Source of the DNA: Paenibacillus sp. PCH8
GTDB lineage: Bacteria > Bacillota > Bacilli > Paenibacillales > Paenibacillaceae
DNA: 64,000 nucleotides
NCBI RefSeq assembly: GCF_002968835.1
Contig: NZ_PKQK01000001.1
Coordinates: forward strand, 2,046,001-2,110,000
Direction of reading: 5' to 3'
The position numbers were made by a program, and so were the translations under genes. The notes below the pieces were generated by a model that was given only the letters and a program-made list of their open reading frames with translations, ran no database searches and was not told the origin of the DNA. Of this stretch, positions 34,468-44,895 are shown piece by piece (within the stretch, counting starts at the first letter, position 1; each line of letters starts with the position of its first letter).

Positions 34468-34495
34468 TTGGCAAACCCACAAAATATGCTATAAT
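34468..34495 (+). promoter_or_regulatory. ctsR operon promoter, sigma-A type
   Basis: TTGGCA (34468-34473), 16-base spacer, TATAAT (34490-34495). The predicted start of transcription falls in the CtsR operator just downstream. Confidence 0.8.
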
Positions 34496-34503
34496 GTATA
34501 CAA

Positions 34504-34520
34504 AGTCAAAGAAAGTCAAA
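34504..34520 (+). promoter_or_regulatory. CtsR operator
   Basis: Direct heptads AGTCAAA-GAA-AGTCAAA match the CtsR box (A/GGTCAAA, three bases, A/GGTCAAA). The site lies directly after the -10 box, so bound CtsR would block initiation. Confidence 0.88.
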
Positions 34521-34771
34521 GTCAACTAAAGGTTTAATACTTAAGTAACTTTCTTTCTACATTCTGATGGATGAGAGCCATTATAGGATTCATTTCATCG
34601 GAGAAAAAAGGGAATATTAAAGGACCTTCGTGCTTCCTTTGCTCTCCTGCTAACGCCTGTGGAAGCAAGATTCGCTGTTTCCCTGATTGGTTAAATGGGT
34701 AGAGAAGGTGTACTCTGTGGGGCGTGTGGGTCCTTATTGACTTAACGTTTCAGACAGTGGAGGATGATTGG

Positions 34772-35233
34772 ATGCGTAATATCTCTGATATTATCGAACG
34801 ATATCTGAAGAGTATTTTGCATGAAAGTCCCGAAGGAATGGTTGAAATTCAGCGTAATGATCTGGCAGATCAATTTTCATGTGTACCTTCCCAGATCAAT
34901 TATGTCATCAGCACCCGGTTTACCCTCGAGAAGGGATACCTGGTAGAGAGTAAACGCGGCGGTGGTGGCTATGTTCGGTTACAGCGGATTGAATTGCCGG
35001 CCCAATCAGCTCTGCATAATCACTTGCACCATAGTATTGGTGATGAGATCGGGCAGACAGCTGCCGAAGGTCTGATCTACCAACTGGAAGAAGCACGTTT
35101 CTTGAGCAAGAGGGAAGCCGGGTTGATGCGAGCTGCTGTATCTAGAGAGGTTATATTGGTCAAACTTCCTTACCGGGATCAAATTCGTGCCAGAATGTTG
35201 AAGGCGATGTTAATATCTTTGCTCGGTAAATGA
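34772..35233 (+). CDS. ctsR: Transcriptional repressor CtsR
   Basis: CtsR represses class III heat-shock genes (clpC operon, clpP, clpE) and loses DNA binding on heating. The 153-residue protein starts MRNISDIIERYLKSILHESP, with the winged helix-turn-helix (IQRNDLADQFSCVPSQINYVISTRF) and the glycine-rich wing SKRGGGGYVRL that senses temperature. The ATG follows GGAGGATGATTGG; the longer frame from 34724 is not used. It autoregulates from the operator upstream and leads ctsR-mcsA-mcsB-clpC. Confidence 0.97.
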   Translation: MRNISDIIERYLKSILHESPEGMVEIQRNDLADQFSCVPSQINYVISTRFTLEKGYLVESKRGGGGYVRLQRIELPAQSALHNHLHHSIGDEIGQTAAEGLIYQLEEARFLSKREAGLMRAAVSREVILVKLPYRDQIRARMLKAMLISLLGK

Positions 35234-35264
35234 AAACTATCGGGGTCAAAGGAGGTACATCAAT

Positions 35265-35789
35265 ATGCTGTGCCAAGAATGCAATACACGTCCGGCTACA
35301 CTTCATTTCACAAAAATCGTGAATGGAGAGAAGACGGAATTCCATATTTGTGAGACATGTGCCCGTGAAAAAGGGGAGATGATCCCCGGAACATCCAATG
35401 GATTTTCCATTCACAACCTGTTGTCAGGGTTACTCGATTTTGATCCAGCCGGCAAAGGTGGGGCTGCAGGAACACCACCTGCAAAAGCGCTTCAGTGTGA
35501 AGATTGTGGTATGACTTACTCACAATTCAGCAAAATAGGCCGATTCGGTTGCAGTTCCTGTTATAAATATTTCGACAGTCGCCTTGATCCATTGTTCAAA
35601 CGGGTTCATGGCAGTACGTTTCATGTAGGCAAAGTGCCTGCACGAGCTGGTGGTCGCATTAAGGTGAAACGGCAAATTGCCGATCTGAAGCGTAACCTTC
35701 AGGAGAGCATTGCCCAAGAGGAATTTGAAGAGGCGGCTCAGATCCGTGATCAGATCAGGGAACTTGAAAAAGGAATGGCTCAGGAGTAA
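35265..35789 (+). CDS. mcsA: McsA, activator of the arginine kinase McsB
   Basis: McsA is a zinc-binding partner of McsB and ClpC in stress protein degradation. The 174-residue protein has four CxxC motifs: CQECN at the start, CETC, CEDC and CSSC, which make two zinc sites, and a C-terminal UVR-type helix (EEFEEAAQIRDQIRELE). AGGAGGT precedes the ATG. It sits between ctsR and mcsB as in Bacillus. Confidence 0.95.
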   Translation: MLCQECNTRPATLHFTKIVNGEKTEFHICETCAREKGEMIPGTSNGFSIHNLLSGLLDFDPAGKGGAAGTPPAKALQCEDCGMTYSQFSKIGRFGCSSCYKYFDSRLDPLFKRVHGSTFHVGKVPARAGGRIKVKRQIADLKRNLQESIAQEEFEEAAQIRDQIRELEKGMAQE

Positions 35790-35818
35790 AGTCTTGTCAT
35801 GAGTAGGAGGGATGCGTA

Positions 35819-36889
35819 ATGCCTAATCTGCGTTTTACAGAGAAGGCGCTCAGCGATTGGATGCGCAGTGATGCGGCTGATTCAGAAATCGTTATTAGCA
35901 GCCGTGTTCGGATCGCACGCAACCTTCAGCATGTTCCGTTTCCGATGCTGGCTTCCAATGAGCAATCGGAAGAGGTGCTGAATAAGCTGAGCGAAGTACT
36001 TCAATACGATGACGTTCATGCCTTTGGGGATTTTCATGCGTTGGATCTAATCGATATTGACGAACTCGACAAACGGGTGCTGGTGGAGAAACATCTCATC
36101 AGTCCAAGTCTTGCGAATGAATCCAGAAATGGTGCGGTTATTCTCAGCGAGGATGAGTCTGTCAGTATTATGATTAATGAAGAGGATCATCTTCGTATCC
36201 AGTGTCTCTATCCGGGGTTCCAGGTGAAAGAAGCCTGGGAGAAAGCTTCCGCAATAGATGATGCATTTGAAGCGCACGTGGATTATGCCTTTGATGATCG
36301 CAGAGGATACTTAACCAGCTGTCCTACCAATGTAGGCACAGGTGTCAGAGCATCTGTTATGATGCACCTGCCTGCCCTGGTGATGACTCAGCAGATTGGC
36401 CGCATTCTAGCTGCAGTTTCCCAAGTGGGATTGACAGTAAGAGGGATTTACGGTGAAGGCAGCGAAGCAATGGGTAACTTGTTCCAGATCTCGAACCAGA
36501 TTACATTGGGACAGACTGAACAAGAAGTCATCGAGAATCTGCATGGTGTTGTATTACAGATGATTGGTCATGAGCGTACAGCCAGAGAACGGTTAATTAC
36601 TGACTCCAAACTTCGGATTACGGATCGTGTCATGCGTTCTTACGGCATATTGTCTCATGCGGCCATTGTGGATTCAAAGGAAGCTGCACAGCGCTTATCG
36701 GATATACGCCTTGGCGTAGATCTCGGCTTGTTGGATGGTCTGTCCATCACGGTGATGAATGAGTTGAATGTGATGACTCAGCCGGGATTTTTGCAGAAAA
36801 CATTCGGGGAAGATATGCGTACAGATGAGCGTGACATCTATCGTGCTCAGTTGATTCGTGATACGATCAACGCAGCGAAGCAGTCCTAG
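35819..36889 (+). CDS. mcsB: Protein arginine kinase McsB
   Basis: McsB phosphorylates arginine in CtsR and in damaged proteins, marking them for ClpCP. The 356-residue length is typical. The phosphagen-kinase fold is visible: VISSRVRIARNLQHVPFP near the N terminus, EDHLRIQCLYPG, TSCPTNVGTGVRASVMMHLP (the nucleotide-binding NVGTG block), GLTVRGIYGEGSEA. The ATG follows AGTAGGAGGGATGCGTA. It is third in the ctsR operon. Confidence 0.97.
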   Translation: MPNLRFTEKALSDWMRSDAADSEIVISSRVRIARNLQHVPFPMLASNEQSEEVLNKLSEVLQYDDVHAFGDFHALDLIDIDELDKRVLVEKHLISPSLANESRNGAVILSEDESVSIMINEEDHLRIQCLYPGFQVKEAWEKASAIDDAFEAHVDYAFDDRRGYLTSCPTNVGTGVRASVMMHLPALVMTQQIGRILAAVSQVGLTVRGIYGEGSEAMGNLFQISNQITLGQTEQEVIENLHGVVLQMIGHERTARERLITDSKLRITDRVMRSYGILSHAAIVDSKEAAQRLSDIRLGVDLGLLDGLSITVMNELNVMTQPGFLQKTFGEDMRTDERDIYRAQLIRDTINAAKQS

Positions 36890-36924
36890 TTTAGCCTGAT
36901 AAATTTACTGAAGTATGGTTTCAT

Positions 36925-36967
36925 GCCGCATTGCGGCTTTTATATAATATGGCATGTATTTCATGCC
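36925..36967 (+). promoter_or_regulatory. Hairpin and possible internal promoter between mcsB and clpC
   Basis: GCCGC-ATT-GCGGC (36925-36937) with a following TTTTA may act as an attenuator. A TATAAT (36943-36948) is present with only a weak TTCATG at -35 (36920-36925, spacer 17). GGCATG-TATTT-CATGCC (36951-36967) forms a second hairpin. The mRNA then runs on to clpC. Confidence 0.4.
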
Positions 36968-37073
36968 GAATGATTTTATTCGCAGCACGGCTGCAAACAA
37001 AAATGATATGAAGAATACGACGGGTACATTAGATTACCCTCGTTTTATCCAAAACCATGGAGGTGCAGGAGAT

Positions 37074-39536
37074 ATGATGTTTGGAAGATTTACGGAACGG
37101 GCCCAAAAGGTGCTCGCACTCGCACAGGAAGAAGCTGTCCGTCTCGGTCATAATAACATCGGTACTGAGCATATTCTGCTCGGCCTCATTCGTGAAGGCG
37201 AAGGCATTGCAGCCAAAGCACTGATCGGCCTGGGACTCGGATTGGAAAAAATTCAGGATGAAGTAGAAACGCTGATTGGCCGTGGCCAGGAGCAACCTAC
37301 CAACATTGCATATACGCCACGTGCGAAAAAAGTAATTGAACTGTCTATGGATGAAGCTCGTAAATTGGGCCACACTTATGTAGGCACAGAGCATATCTTG
37401 CTTGGATTGATTCGTGAAGGCGAGGGTGTTGCGGCACGAGTGCTAAACAACCTGGGTATTAGCCTGAACAAAGCGCGTCAGCAAGTGCTGCAATTGCTTG
37501 GTAGCAGTGAAGCTGTATCCAGCCATAATGGAACACCTGCCAATGTCAGTACGCCAACACTGGACAGTCTAGCGCGTGATCTCACGGCTTATGCCAGAGA
37601 GAATAATCTGGACCCAGTTATTGGGCGTAGCAAAGAAATTGAACGTGTTATTCAGGTGTTGAGCCGTCGTACCAAGAACAACCCGGTATTGATTGGTGAA
37701 CCTGGTGTAGGTAAAACAGCGATCGCTGAAGGCCTTGCACAAAAAATTATTGCTAACGAAATTCCAGAGACATTGCGTGACAAACGTGTCATGACCCTGG
37801 ATATGGGTTCCGTTGTAGCCGGAACGAAGTATCGTGGTGAGTTCGAAGATCGGCTGAAAAAAATTATGGATGAAATTCGCCAAGCTGGTAACATTGTTCT
37901 GTTTATCGACGAATTGCATACCCTAATTGGTGCCGGCGGGGCTGAAGGTGCCATCGATGCTTCCAACATTCTGAAACCCTCTCTGGCCCGTGGAGAACTG
38001 CAATGTATCGGTGCAACAACACTGGATGAATACCGTAAATATATTGAGAAAGATGCTGCACTGGAGCGTCGTTTCCAACCGATTACTGTAGATCAGCCTT
38101 CTCCGGAAGAAGCCATTCAAATCTTGCACGGCTTGCGTGATCGTTACGAGGCGCATCACCGCGTGAAAATTACGGATGGAGCAATTGTGCAGGCTGTCAA
38201 ACTGTCTGACCGTTATATTACGGACCGTTTCCTCCCAGACAAAGCGATCGACTTGATTGATGAAGCGGGCTCCAAAGTAAGATTGAACTCTTATACGATC
38301 CCACCAAACCTCAAACAATTGGAGAGCCGTCTGGAAGATATTCGTAAAGAAAAAGACGCAGCGGTTCAAAGCCAGGAGTTCGAAAAAGCAGCAGCTTTGC
38401 GTGATACGGAACAAAAAATCCGTGAAGAGCTGGATGTAACGAAGAATCAATGGAAAGAAAAACAAGGCCGTACGGATTCCGAGGTAACGCCTGAAGATAT
38501 CGCACAAGTGGTAGCCAGCTGGACGGGAATCCCTGTGAACCAACTGAAAGAAGAAGAGACACAACGTCTGATGAATCTGGAGTCTATTCTACATGAACGT
38601 GTCATCGGTCAGGATGAGGCAGTGAAGTCTGTCAGCCGTGCGGTTCGCCGTGCTCGTGCTGGACTTAAAGATCCGAAACGTCCGATGGGTTCATTCATTT
38701 TCCTCGGCCCTACGGGAGTAGGTAAAACGGAGTTGGCTCGTGCTCTTGCTGAAGCGATGTTTGGTGATGAAAATGCAGTTATCCGAATCGATATGTCCGA
38801 GTATGGTGAGAAGCATTCGACTTCCCGACTTGTCGGAGCTCCTCCAGGATATGTTGGATACGAAGAAGGTGGTCAGCTGACAGAGAAAGTTCGTCGCAAA
38901 CCATACTCCGTAGTCCTGCTCGATGAGATCGAGAAAGCACATCCGGAAGTATTCAATATCTTGTTGCAAGTTCTTGAGGATGGTCGTCTGACGGATTCCA
39001 AAGGTCGCGTCGTTGACTTCCGCAATACGCTGATCATTCTGACATCGAACGTGGGTGCAGAAGCGATCAAACGTAACTCCACACTGGGCTTCACTGCAGT
39101 TATAGATGCAGGAGCAGATTATGACAACATGAAGGGGAAAGTGATGGATGAGCTGAAGAAAAGCTTCCGTCCAGAGTTCCTTAACCGGATTGATGAAATT
39201 ATCGTGTTCCATTCACTTGATGAAAAACACATCGCTGAAATTGTTACGCTGATGAGTGAAGAACTTCGTAAACGACTGCTCGAACACGAAGTTGATTTCG
39301 AACTTACTGATAATGCCAAGTCCTTCCTTGCCAAGTCGGGCTTCGATCCGGCTTACGGTGCTCGTCCGCTACGTCGGGCAATTCAGAAGCATATCGAGGA
39401 CAAATTGTCTGAAGAACTGCTTACGGGTAATGTGACCAAAGGAGATTCGTTACTCATTGACGAAGAGAACGGTTCACTGTCTGTAACGAAAAAAGACGTA
39501 GTTGTTCCTTCCAATGAGGAAATTGAAACCCAATAA
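37074..39536 (+). CDS. clpC: ATP-dependent Clp protease ATP-binding subunit ClpC
   Basis: ClpC is the Hsp100 unfoldase that, with adapters and ClpP, degrades misfolded and phospho-arginine proteins. The 820-residue protein has an N-domain of two Clp repeats ([20 protein letters not shown] and [20 protein letters not shown]), AAA module 1 (Walker A GEPGVGKT near 210), an M-domain with a UVR motif ([15 protein letters not shown]), and AAA module 2 ([15 protein letters not shown]). The start [13 protein letters not shown] matches Bacillus ClpC, and GGAGGT precedes it; the 40 codons upstream in frame are not conserved. Confidence 0.97.
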   Translation: MMFGRFTERAQKVLALAQEEAVRLGHNNIGTEHILLGLIREGEGIAAKALIGLGLGLEKIQDEVETLIGRGQEQPTNIAYTPRAKKVIELSMDEARKLGHTYVGTEHILLGLIREGEGVAARVLNNLGISLNKARQQVLQLLGSSEAVSSHNGTPANVSTPTLDSLARDLTAYARENNLDPVIGRSKEIERVIQVLSRRTKNNPVLIGEPGVGKTAIAEGLAQKIIANEIPETLRDKRVMTLDMGSVVAGTKYRGEFEDRLKKIMDEIRQAGNIVLFIDELHTLIGAGGAEGAIDASNILKPSLARGELQCIGATTLDEYRKYIEKDAALERRFQPITVDQPSPEEAIQILHGLRDRYEAHHRVKITDGAIVQAVKLSDRYITDRFLPDKAIDLIDEAGSKVRLNSYTIPPNLKQLESRLEDIRKEKDAAVQSQEFEKAAALRDTEQKIREELDVTKNQWKEKQGRTDSEVTPEDIAQVVASWTGIPVNQLKEEETQRLMNLESILHERVIGQDEAVKSVSRAVRRARAGLKDPKRPMGSFIFLGPTGVGKTELARALAEAMFGDENAVIRIDMSEYGEKHSTSRLVGAPPGYVGYEEGGQLTEKVRRKPYSVVLLDEIEKAHPEVFNILLQVLEDGRLTDSKGRVVDFRNTLIILTSNVGAEAIKRNSTLGFTAVIDAGADYDNMKGKVMDELKKSFRPEFLNRIDEIIVFHSLDEKHIAEIVTLMSEELRKRLLEHEVDFELTDNAKSFLAKSGFDPAYGARPLRRAIQKHIEDKLSEELLTGNVTKGDSLLIDEENGSLSVTKKDVVVPSNEEIETQ

Positions 39537-39580
39537 TAGTCATCAAGCTTAGGCACATACACCAGCTTGTGTTTATCCTT

Positions 39581-39616
39581 AATCCTTCTTGGCTTCGGCC
39601 GGGAAGGATTTTTTGC
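39581..39616 (+). terminator. Terminator of the ctsR operon after clpC
   Basis: AATCCTTCTTGGC pairs with GCCGGGAAGGATT around a TTCG loop, followed by TTTTTG. Confidence 0.85.
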
Positions 39617-39794
39617 ACTTTGGACAGAAGACAGACATGATTAGTTCAGGAACCTGTGTAAAGTTTGCGATAATCCTTTACGAAAAATCTCAAACAATGG
39701 TAAACTTTTATTAACCCTGTATGTTAGGGAGTTCAGGCAAAATTCGTCGAATAATGCTATATGCTGTTATAAAATAAATCTTAGGAGTGCTGAA

Positions 39795-41162
39795 GTGGCC
39801 AAAGTTAAAACCAAGTTTCAATGTACGGAATGCGGCTATGAAGCCCCCAAGTGGTTAGGGAAATGTCCGGGTTGTCAGTCATGGAATTCAATGATAGAAG
39901 AAACAGAGACGGTGGTCAAAACACAAGGGAGAAATTCTCCCCTGTATGACAGTAAAGATAAACCGCTTCCTATCATAGATATAGATAGCGGTCAGGAACC
40001 GCGTGTACAGACTGGAATCGGAGAGTTGAACCGAGTATTGGGTGGTGGAATCGTTCCAGGTTCTCTCGTTCTGGTGGGCGGAGATCCAGGTATCGGTAAA
40101 TCAACGTTGATGTTGCAGACATCACATGCTTTGACGCATTCAGGTTTGCGTGTGTTATATGTATCAGGTGAGGAATCGGTCAAGCAAACGAAGTTGCGGG
40201 CGGATCGTCTCGGCGCACTCTCTGCCGAGTTATATGTATTGTGTGAAACCAACATGGAACGTGTAGAGGAAGCGGTGGATCAGATCCAGCCGCATTTTCT
40301 TGTCATCGACTCCATCCAGACGGTATATTTGCCCGAAGTTACCAGTGCGCCGGGTAGTGTAGCACAGGTAAGGGAATGTACGTCAAGGTTCATGCGGATT
40401 GCCAAGGGCAGAGGCATTGCAACGGTTCTTGTGGGGCATGTTACCAAAGAAGGCGCCATCGCCGGCCCACGTATGTTGGAACATATGGTGGACTGTGTTC
40501 TTTATTTTGAAGGAGAGCGACATCATACGTATCGGTTGTTGCGTGCGGTGAAGAACCGCTTTGGTTCCACCAATGAGATTGGTATTTTTGAGATGGGCGA
40601 AGAGGGACTTCGTGAGGTAGGCAATCCATCTGAACTCTTTTTGTCAGAACGTCCACTTGGTGTAGCGGGTTCTACGGTGGTTGCCAGTATGGAGGGGACT
40701 CGTCCGATGCTGGTCGAGTTGCAGGCATTGATCTCAACCACACATTTCCCTTCACCTCGTCGTATGGCAACAGGAATAGACCTTCATCGATTAAACCTGA
40801 TTATTGCTGTGTTGGAGAAGCGAATGGGGATGTTTTTGCAGACCCAGGATGCATATCTGAATGTGGCCGGGGGTGTAAGGCTGGATGAGCCCGCTGTAGA
40901 TTTGGCGGTTGCGGTCTGCATTGCATCCAGTTTGAGAGATGTACCGACCAAGCCTGATGATGTCATATTTGGCGAGATCGGTCTGACGGGTGAGGTTCGA
41001 GCCGTATCACGGGCCGAACAACGAGTGAAAGAAGCTGCGAAACTAGGTTTCAAACGAGTCATTTTACCAGAAAAAAGCTTAAAGGGCTGGAAACATCCTC
41101 GCGGGATACAACTGATCGGTGTTAATACCGTGGCAGATGCACTAGCGGTTGCTTTAGATTAG
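39795..41162 (+). CDS. radA: DNA repair protein RadA
   Basis: RadA (Sms) is a RecA-like branch-migration helicase in recombinational repair. The 455-residue protein has the N-terminal zinc finger [21 protein letters not shown] (with a CxxC pair at each end), Walker [11 protein letters not shown], the [11 protein letters not shown] motif near 252-262, and the Lon-like C-terminal domain ([14 protein letters not shown]). The GTG start follows TTAGGAGTGC. disA follows 14 bases downstream, and the two proteins act together in DNA surveillance. Confidence 0.97.
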   Translation: MAKVKTKFQCTECGYEAPKWLGKCPGCQSWNSMIEETETVVKTQGRNSPLYDSKDKPLPIIDIDSGQEPRVQTGIGELNRVLGGGIVPGSLVLVGGDPGIGKSTLMLQTSHALTHSGLRVLYVSGEESVKQTKLRADRLGALSAELYVLCETNMERVEEAVDQIQPHFLVIDSIQTVYLPEVTSAPGSVAQVRECTSRFMRIAKGRGIATVLVGHVTKEGAIAGPRMLEHMVDCVLYFEGERHHTYRLLRAVKNRFGSTNEIGIFEMGEEGLREVGNPSELFLSERPLGVAGSTVVASMEGTRPMLVELQALISTTHFPSPRRMATGIDLHRLNLIIAVLEKRMGMFLQTQDAYLNVAGGVRLDEPAVDLAVAVCIASSLRDVPTKPDDVIFGEIGLTGEVRAVSRAEQRVKEAAKLGFKRVILPEKSLKGWKHPRGIQLIGVNTVADALAVALD

Positions 41163-41175
41163 GGGGCATAACAAG

Positions 41176-42252
41176 ATGAAAGATTCGAGCCAACTGGATA
41201 ATATGAATGAATTGTTAAGGCTGATCGCACCAGGTACACCTTTCCGCGAAGGTCTGGAAAATGTGCTGCGCGCCAAGACGGGCGCACTGCTTGTTGTAGG
41301 ATACAGCCCTGAAGTAATGGAAGTGGTAGATGGGGGATTCTCGATTAACTGTGATTTCTCCCCGAACTATCTGTATGAACTCGCCAAGATGGATGGTGCC
41401 ATTATCCTTAGCGAGGATTTGAAGCGTATTCTGTACGCGAATACCCAACTAATCCCGGACTCCTCCATCTCTTCATCAGAGACCGGGATTCGTCACCGGA
41501 CGGCAGAGCGTGTAGCGAAGCAAACGGGTAAATTGGTCGTATCCATATCACAGCGCCGAAATATCATTACCCTGTACCAGGGAACCCTTCGTTATTCCCT
41601 CAAGGAAATCGGGGTTATTCTGACCAAAGCGAATCAAGCAATTCAAACTCTGGAGAAATATAAGGCAGTCTTAACACAGTCTCTTACGAATCTGAGTGCC
41701 GCTGAATTTGAGGAGTTGGTAACGATTCCGGAAGTGGTGAATGTAATTCAGCGTACAGAGATGGTGATGCGGATCAAAACGGAAATCAAACGATACATTC
41801 ATGAACTTGGTAATGAGGGACGACTTATTTCCATGCAAATGGAAGAGCTTGTAGGTACAACAGAAGAAGAAGCCTGGTTGCTGTACAAAGATTATGCCCG
41901 TGACGACAGTGATGACAAAATCCGTGAAATTATCGTGGGACTGAAAAGATTGTCGGATGATGAATTGCTGGATGCACATCATATTGTTCGTCTGCTCGGC
42001 TACCCTTCATCAGCGGCTACTTCAGAGGATTCGGTTGCCCCTCGCGGATACCGGGTATTAAATAAGATCCCCCGCCTGCCTAATGTCATTATCCATAACC
42101 TGGTCGATCAATTCGAACAATTGCCTCATGTGATTATGGCTACGATTGAGGAACTGGACGAAGTGGATGGTATTGGTGAAGTTCGTGCTCGAACCATTAA
42201 GGAAGGCCTCAAACGTTTGCAGGAGCAAATGTTTATCGACAGACAGATGTAA
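41176..42252 (+). CDS. disA: Diadenylate cyclase DisA, DNA integrity scanner
   Basis: DisA makes cyclic di-AMP from ATP and pauses when it meets branched DNA, linking chromosome integrity to sporulation and growth. The 358-residue length is normal. The DAC domain shows [13 protein letters not shown] (Asp about 73) and RHRTAE (about 106), both catalytic. The C-terminal part has the helix-hairpin-helix phrase [19 protein letters not shown] for DNA contact. It pairs with radA. Confidence 0.97.
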   Translation: MKDSSQLDNMNELLRLIAPGTPFREGLENVLRAKTGALLVVGYSPEVMEVVDGGFSINCDFSPNYLYELAKMDGAIILSEDLKRILYANTQLIPDSSISSSETGIRHRTAERVAKQTGKLVVSISQRRNIITLYQGTLRYSLKEIGVILTKANQAIQTLEKYKAVLTQSLTNLSAAEFEELVTIPEVVNVIQRTEMVMRIKTEIKRYIHELGNEGRLISMQMEELVGTTEEEAWLLYKDYARDDSDDKIREIIVGLKRLSDDELLDAHHIVRLLGYPSSAATSEDSVAPRGYRVLNKIPRLPNVIIHNLVDQFEQLPHVIMATIEELDEVDGIGEVRARTIKEGLKRLQEQMFIDRQM

Positions 42253-42297
42253 GGGTTTGCCTATATAAAGGCTTGAAATGGATGAGGTGAAACAACG

Positions 42298-43029
42298 ATG
42301 CTAACCAGATTCATTCCGAATCTCTTTACCCTGGGTAATCTGTTTCTTGGAATGATGGCAATTTTGCTTGCAATTGATGGGAATTACAGTTTGGCTGCCA
42401 TTATGGTCATTGTAGCGATGCTGCTGGATGGTCTGGATGGCAGGGTGGCACGTGCGCTCAATGCCCAAAGTGAATTCGGCAAAGAACTGGATTCCTTGTC
42501 TGACATGGTTTCTTTTGGTGCGGCACCAGCCCTGATCATATTTATGGTGTCATTTCAAGATTCGATGCCGATGCTCGCATGGATTGCAACAGCTGCTTTT
42601 CCGATCTGTGGAGCTATCCGTCTTGCACGGTTTAACGTTCGTCCCGGAATTCCCGGGTACTTCACAGGTCTGCCAATACCGGCAGCCGGCGGAGTTCTGG
42701 CTACACTATCCTTGTTCAACAAGGATATCGGCCCGATCAGCATGATGATTGCTACGTTGCTGTTATCGTATTTAATGGTGAGTTCGCTTAAATATCCCAA
42801 CTTCAAAAAAGTTGGTTTGCCGCGTAAGGCAATCTGGATTGCACCATGGGTTGTGTTATTTGCGATAGCCGTTGCTGTTATTTTCCCAGAGCAGTTATCC
42901 AAATTGATCTTTATTCCGCTGGTGTTATATGCGTTGTATGGTATGAAGCATAATATGCGGACGGCGGCCTCGCGTAGTCGAGCCAAAAAGCGCAAGGATG
43001 AGAAATCCTCCCGTTCTTCTGATCGTTAA
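42298..43029 (+). CDS. pssA: CDP-diacylglycerol-serine O-phosphatidyltransferase
   Basis: PssA makes phosphatidylserine, a precursor of phosphatidylethanolamine. The 243-residue membrane protein has several hydrophobic segments and the CDP-alcohol phosphotransferase motif DGLDGRVARALNAQSEFGKE followed by LDSLSD. The GTGAAACAACG region before ATG is a moderate ribosome binding site, and the tail is basic (SRAKKRKDEKSSRSSDR). It is placed between disA and the PIN/TRAM gene, so it interrupts the usual Bacillus disA-yacL order. Confidence 0.95.
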   Translation: MLTRFIPNLFTLGNLFLGMMAILLAIDGNYSLAAIMVIVAMLLDGLDGRVARALNAQSEFGKELDSLSDMVSFGAAPALIIFMVSFQDSMPMLAWIATAAFPICGAIRLARFNVRPGIPGYFTGLPIPAAGGVLATLSLFNKDIGPISMMIATLLLSYLMVSSLKYPNFKKVGLPRKAIWIAPWVVLFAIAVAVIFPEQLSKLIFIPLVLYALYGMKHNMRTAASRSRAKKRKDEKSSRSSDR

Positions 43030-43064
43030 GTAACACTGGACATCGGGACAGACACAACACAAAG

Positions 43065-43106
43065 AAAGCACGTAGGCTCCTGAATAGGAGAATGCGTGCT
43101 TTTTGC
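43065..43106 (+). terminator. Terminator after pssA
   Basis: AAAGCACG (43065-43072) pairs with CGTGCTTTT (43095-43103) around an inner CTCCT/AGGAG stem, followed by TTTT. Confidence 0.85.
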
Positions 43107-43160
43107 TTATTCGGATCTATTTACGGTAAAAGAAACCCTTACGAACGACTACATATCTTC

Positions 43161-43556
43161 TTACGACAGATTAAACATCCCTAACGTCGAACACTTCTGT
43201 GATTCGTGATTCACGACCTCTTCCATGTTGATGTCCAGCAGATTGCAGAGAGCTGACATATAGAACAGGTTCCGCCCCAGTTCAGAGCTAATAACCTCCT
43301 TGCAATTCTCGCACAATTCACCTTCCACATGCGTTTCGAGCAGGCCTTTGGATTGAGCGATATCGCTCTCCGGGGGATATTTCTGCTTGGTGGCGTGCAG
43401 CTCGATACAACCGCATTCGGTAATGGCTTTGGACACGGCACGGTTAACGGAAGCTCCTGCTTGTCCGGTTTTGGACAATACATCAATCAGGCTGCGATGA
43501 CGCAGCAACAGTTCAGAAACTTGATCCTGGAAAGCCTGTAAACTTAGCGTACTCAT
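43161..43556 (-). CDS. Small Cys-containing conserved protein, function unknown
   Basis: A 131-residue protein with ATG after GAGGTGAGTGGCCAA. It begins MSTLSLQAFQDQVSELLLRH. The frame upstream adds 51 residues that look unlike the rest and lack a start signal, so it is not used. Cys lie in CGCIEL, LCENCK and QKCST, which suggests a bound metal or a redox role. The C-terminal LGRNLFYMSALCNLLDINMEEVV recalls MazG-like nucleotide pyrophosphohydrolase helices, a weak likeness. I recall close Paenibacillus relatives under a DUF1573-type name, but cannot confirm it. It is antisense to its neighbours and stands alone. Confidence 0.7.
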   Translation of the reverse strand: MSTLSLQAFQDQVSELLLRHRSLIDVLSKTGQAGASVNRAVSKAITECGCIELHATKQKYPPESDIAQSKGLLETHVEGELCENCKEVISSELGRNLFYMSALCNLLDINMEEVVNHESQKCSTLGMFNLS

Positions 43557-43727
43557 TTGGCCACTCACCTCGGGATATGAATTGAATTCATTATATGCCA
43601 ATAATTTACCTACTTTCAACTGACGATTGCAACATTTCCAAAAAGTTCTTTCAGATGGGATTAGCAATTCAACAATTGGATCATACTGGATATAAAGATT
43701 GAGATACATTGAAGGAGGTGCAGACTT

Positions 43728-44813
43728 ATGTGGAAAAAAGGCATTTTAACTTTTACAGGATTGTGCGGTGCATGGTTCGGCTACACGGCATATCATCTGG
43801 CAGGAAAATCAATTCCATGGATGGCAGAATGGATTCAGTCAGCAGGATTAGTGGGGGCTGGTATATCGACGCTACTGGGAGCTGTACTGTTTATGTCCCT
43901 ATGTAATATTGGTGGAACATTGATGGCGACCAGGCTGAACAGTGGAATCGATTCATTGGCAAAGATACCTATGAATGAATTGGCAGCAGGAGCAGTCGGG
44001 ATCGTTTCGGGATTACTGGTGGCTTTGTTGCTGTATCCTTGTGTAGCATGGCTGGGTACAGCAGGAGAAGTGCTGCAAGTGGCGCTCACGGTCGTAAGTA
44101 GCTATTTCGGTTATGCCCTTGCCATGGCGAAGAGAGACGATCTGGCGGCCTTCTGGATGTCTGGAAGGTGGGGTCACCCTGAGGTGGACGAGGATAGACG
44201 GATCGAAGAACATAAGATTCTGGATACCAGTGTAATCATTGATGGGCGCATCGCTGATATATGCAAAACCGGGTTTATTGAAGGCACAATTGTGATTCCG
44301 GAATTCGTTCTGGAGGAGCTTCAGCATATTGCTGATTCATCGGACCTGCTCAAGCGGAACAGAGGACGGCGCGGACTGGACATTTTGAACAAAATCCAGA
44401 AGGAACTCGATGTGAAAGTTTTAATCTACGAAGGGGATTTTGAGGAAATTTCCGAGGTAGACAGCAAACTGGTTAAACTGGCTAAAGTGCTTCAGGGCAA
44501 AGTGGTAACCAATGACTTTAACCTGAACAAGGTGTGTGAACTCCAGGGTGTGTCTGTGCTGAACATCAATGATCTGGCCAATGCAGTCAAGCCAGTTGTT
44601 CTGCCGGGTGAGGAGATCATGGTACAGATCATCAAGGATGGCAAAGAGCACGGTCAAGGTGTAGCCTATCTGGATGATGGCACAATGATCGTTGTGGAAG
44701 GTGGACGCGAGTATATTGGCATGATGATGGAAGTGCTGGTGACCAGTGTACTGCAGACATCTGCGGGACGAATGATTTTTGCCAAGCCGAAACTGTTGGA
44801 AAAAGCCCAATAA
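43728..44813 (+). CDS. PIN and TRAM domain membrane protein (YacL type)
   Basis: A 361-residue protein with four N-terminal membrane helices (about 1-120), then a PIN nuclease domain with acidic residues LDTSVIIDGRIAD, VLEELQ, DSKLVKLAK and TNDFNLNKV, and a C-terminal TRAM domain (VLPGEEIMVQIIKDGKEHGQGVAYL) for RNA binding. The combination matches YacL of Bacillales, a probable membrane-tethered endoribonuclease; the target RNA is not known. GAAGGAGGTGCAG precedes the ATG. Confidence 0.93.
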   Translation: MWKKGILTFTGLCGAWFGYTAYHLAGKSIPWMAEWIQSAGLVGAGISTLLGAVLFMSLCNIGGTLMATRLNSGIDSLAKIPMNELAAGAVGIVSGLLVALLLYPCVAWLGTAGEVLQVALTVVSSYFGYALAMAKRDDLAAFWMSGRWGHPEVDEDRRIEEHKILDTSVIIDGRIADICKTGFIEGTIVIPEFVLEELQHIADSSDLLKRNRGRRGLDILNKIQKELDVKVLIYEGDFEEISEVDSKLVKLAKVLQGKVVTNDFNLNKVCELQGVSVLNINDLANAVKPVVLPGEEIMVQIIKDGKEHGQGVAYLDDGTMIVVEGGREYIGMMMEVLVTSVLQTSAGRMIFAKPKLLEKAQ

Positions 44814-44895
44814 AGCGGTATGATGGGTAGTGTATCGTTTCACGATATTTAATATCACAGAACGATAAACTGACAGACAAGGCAGGGATTGCGGC

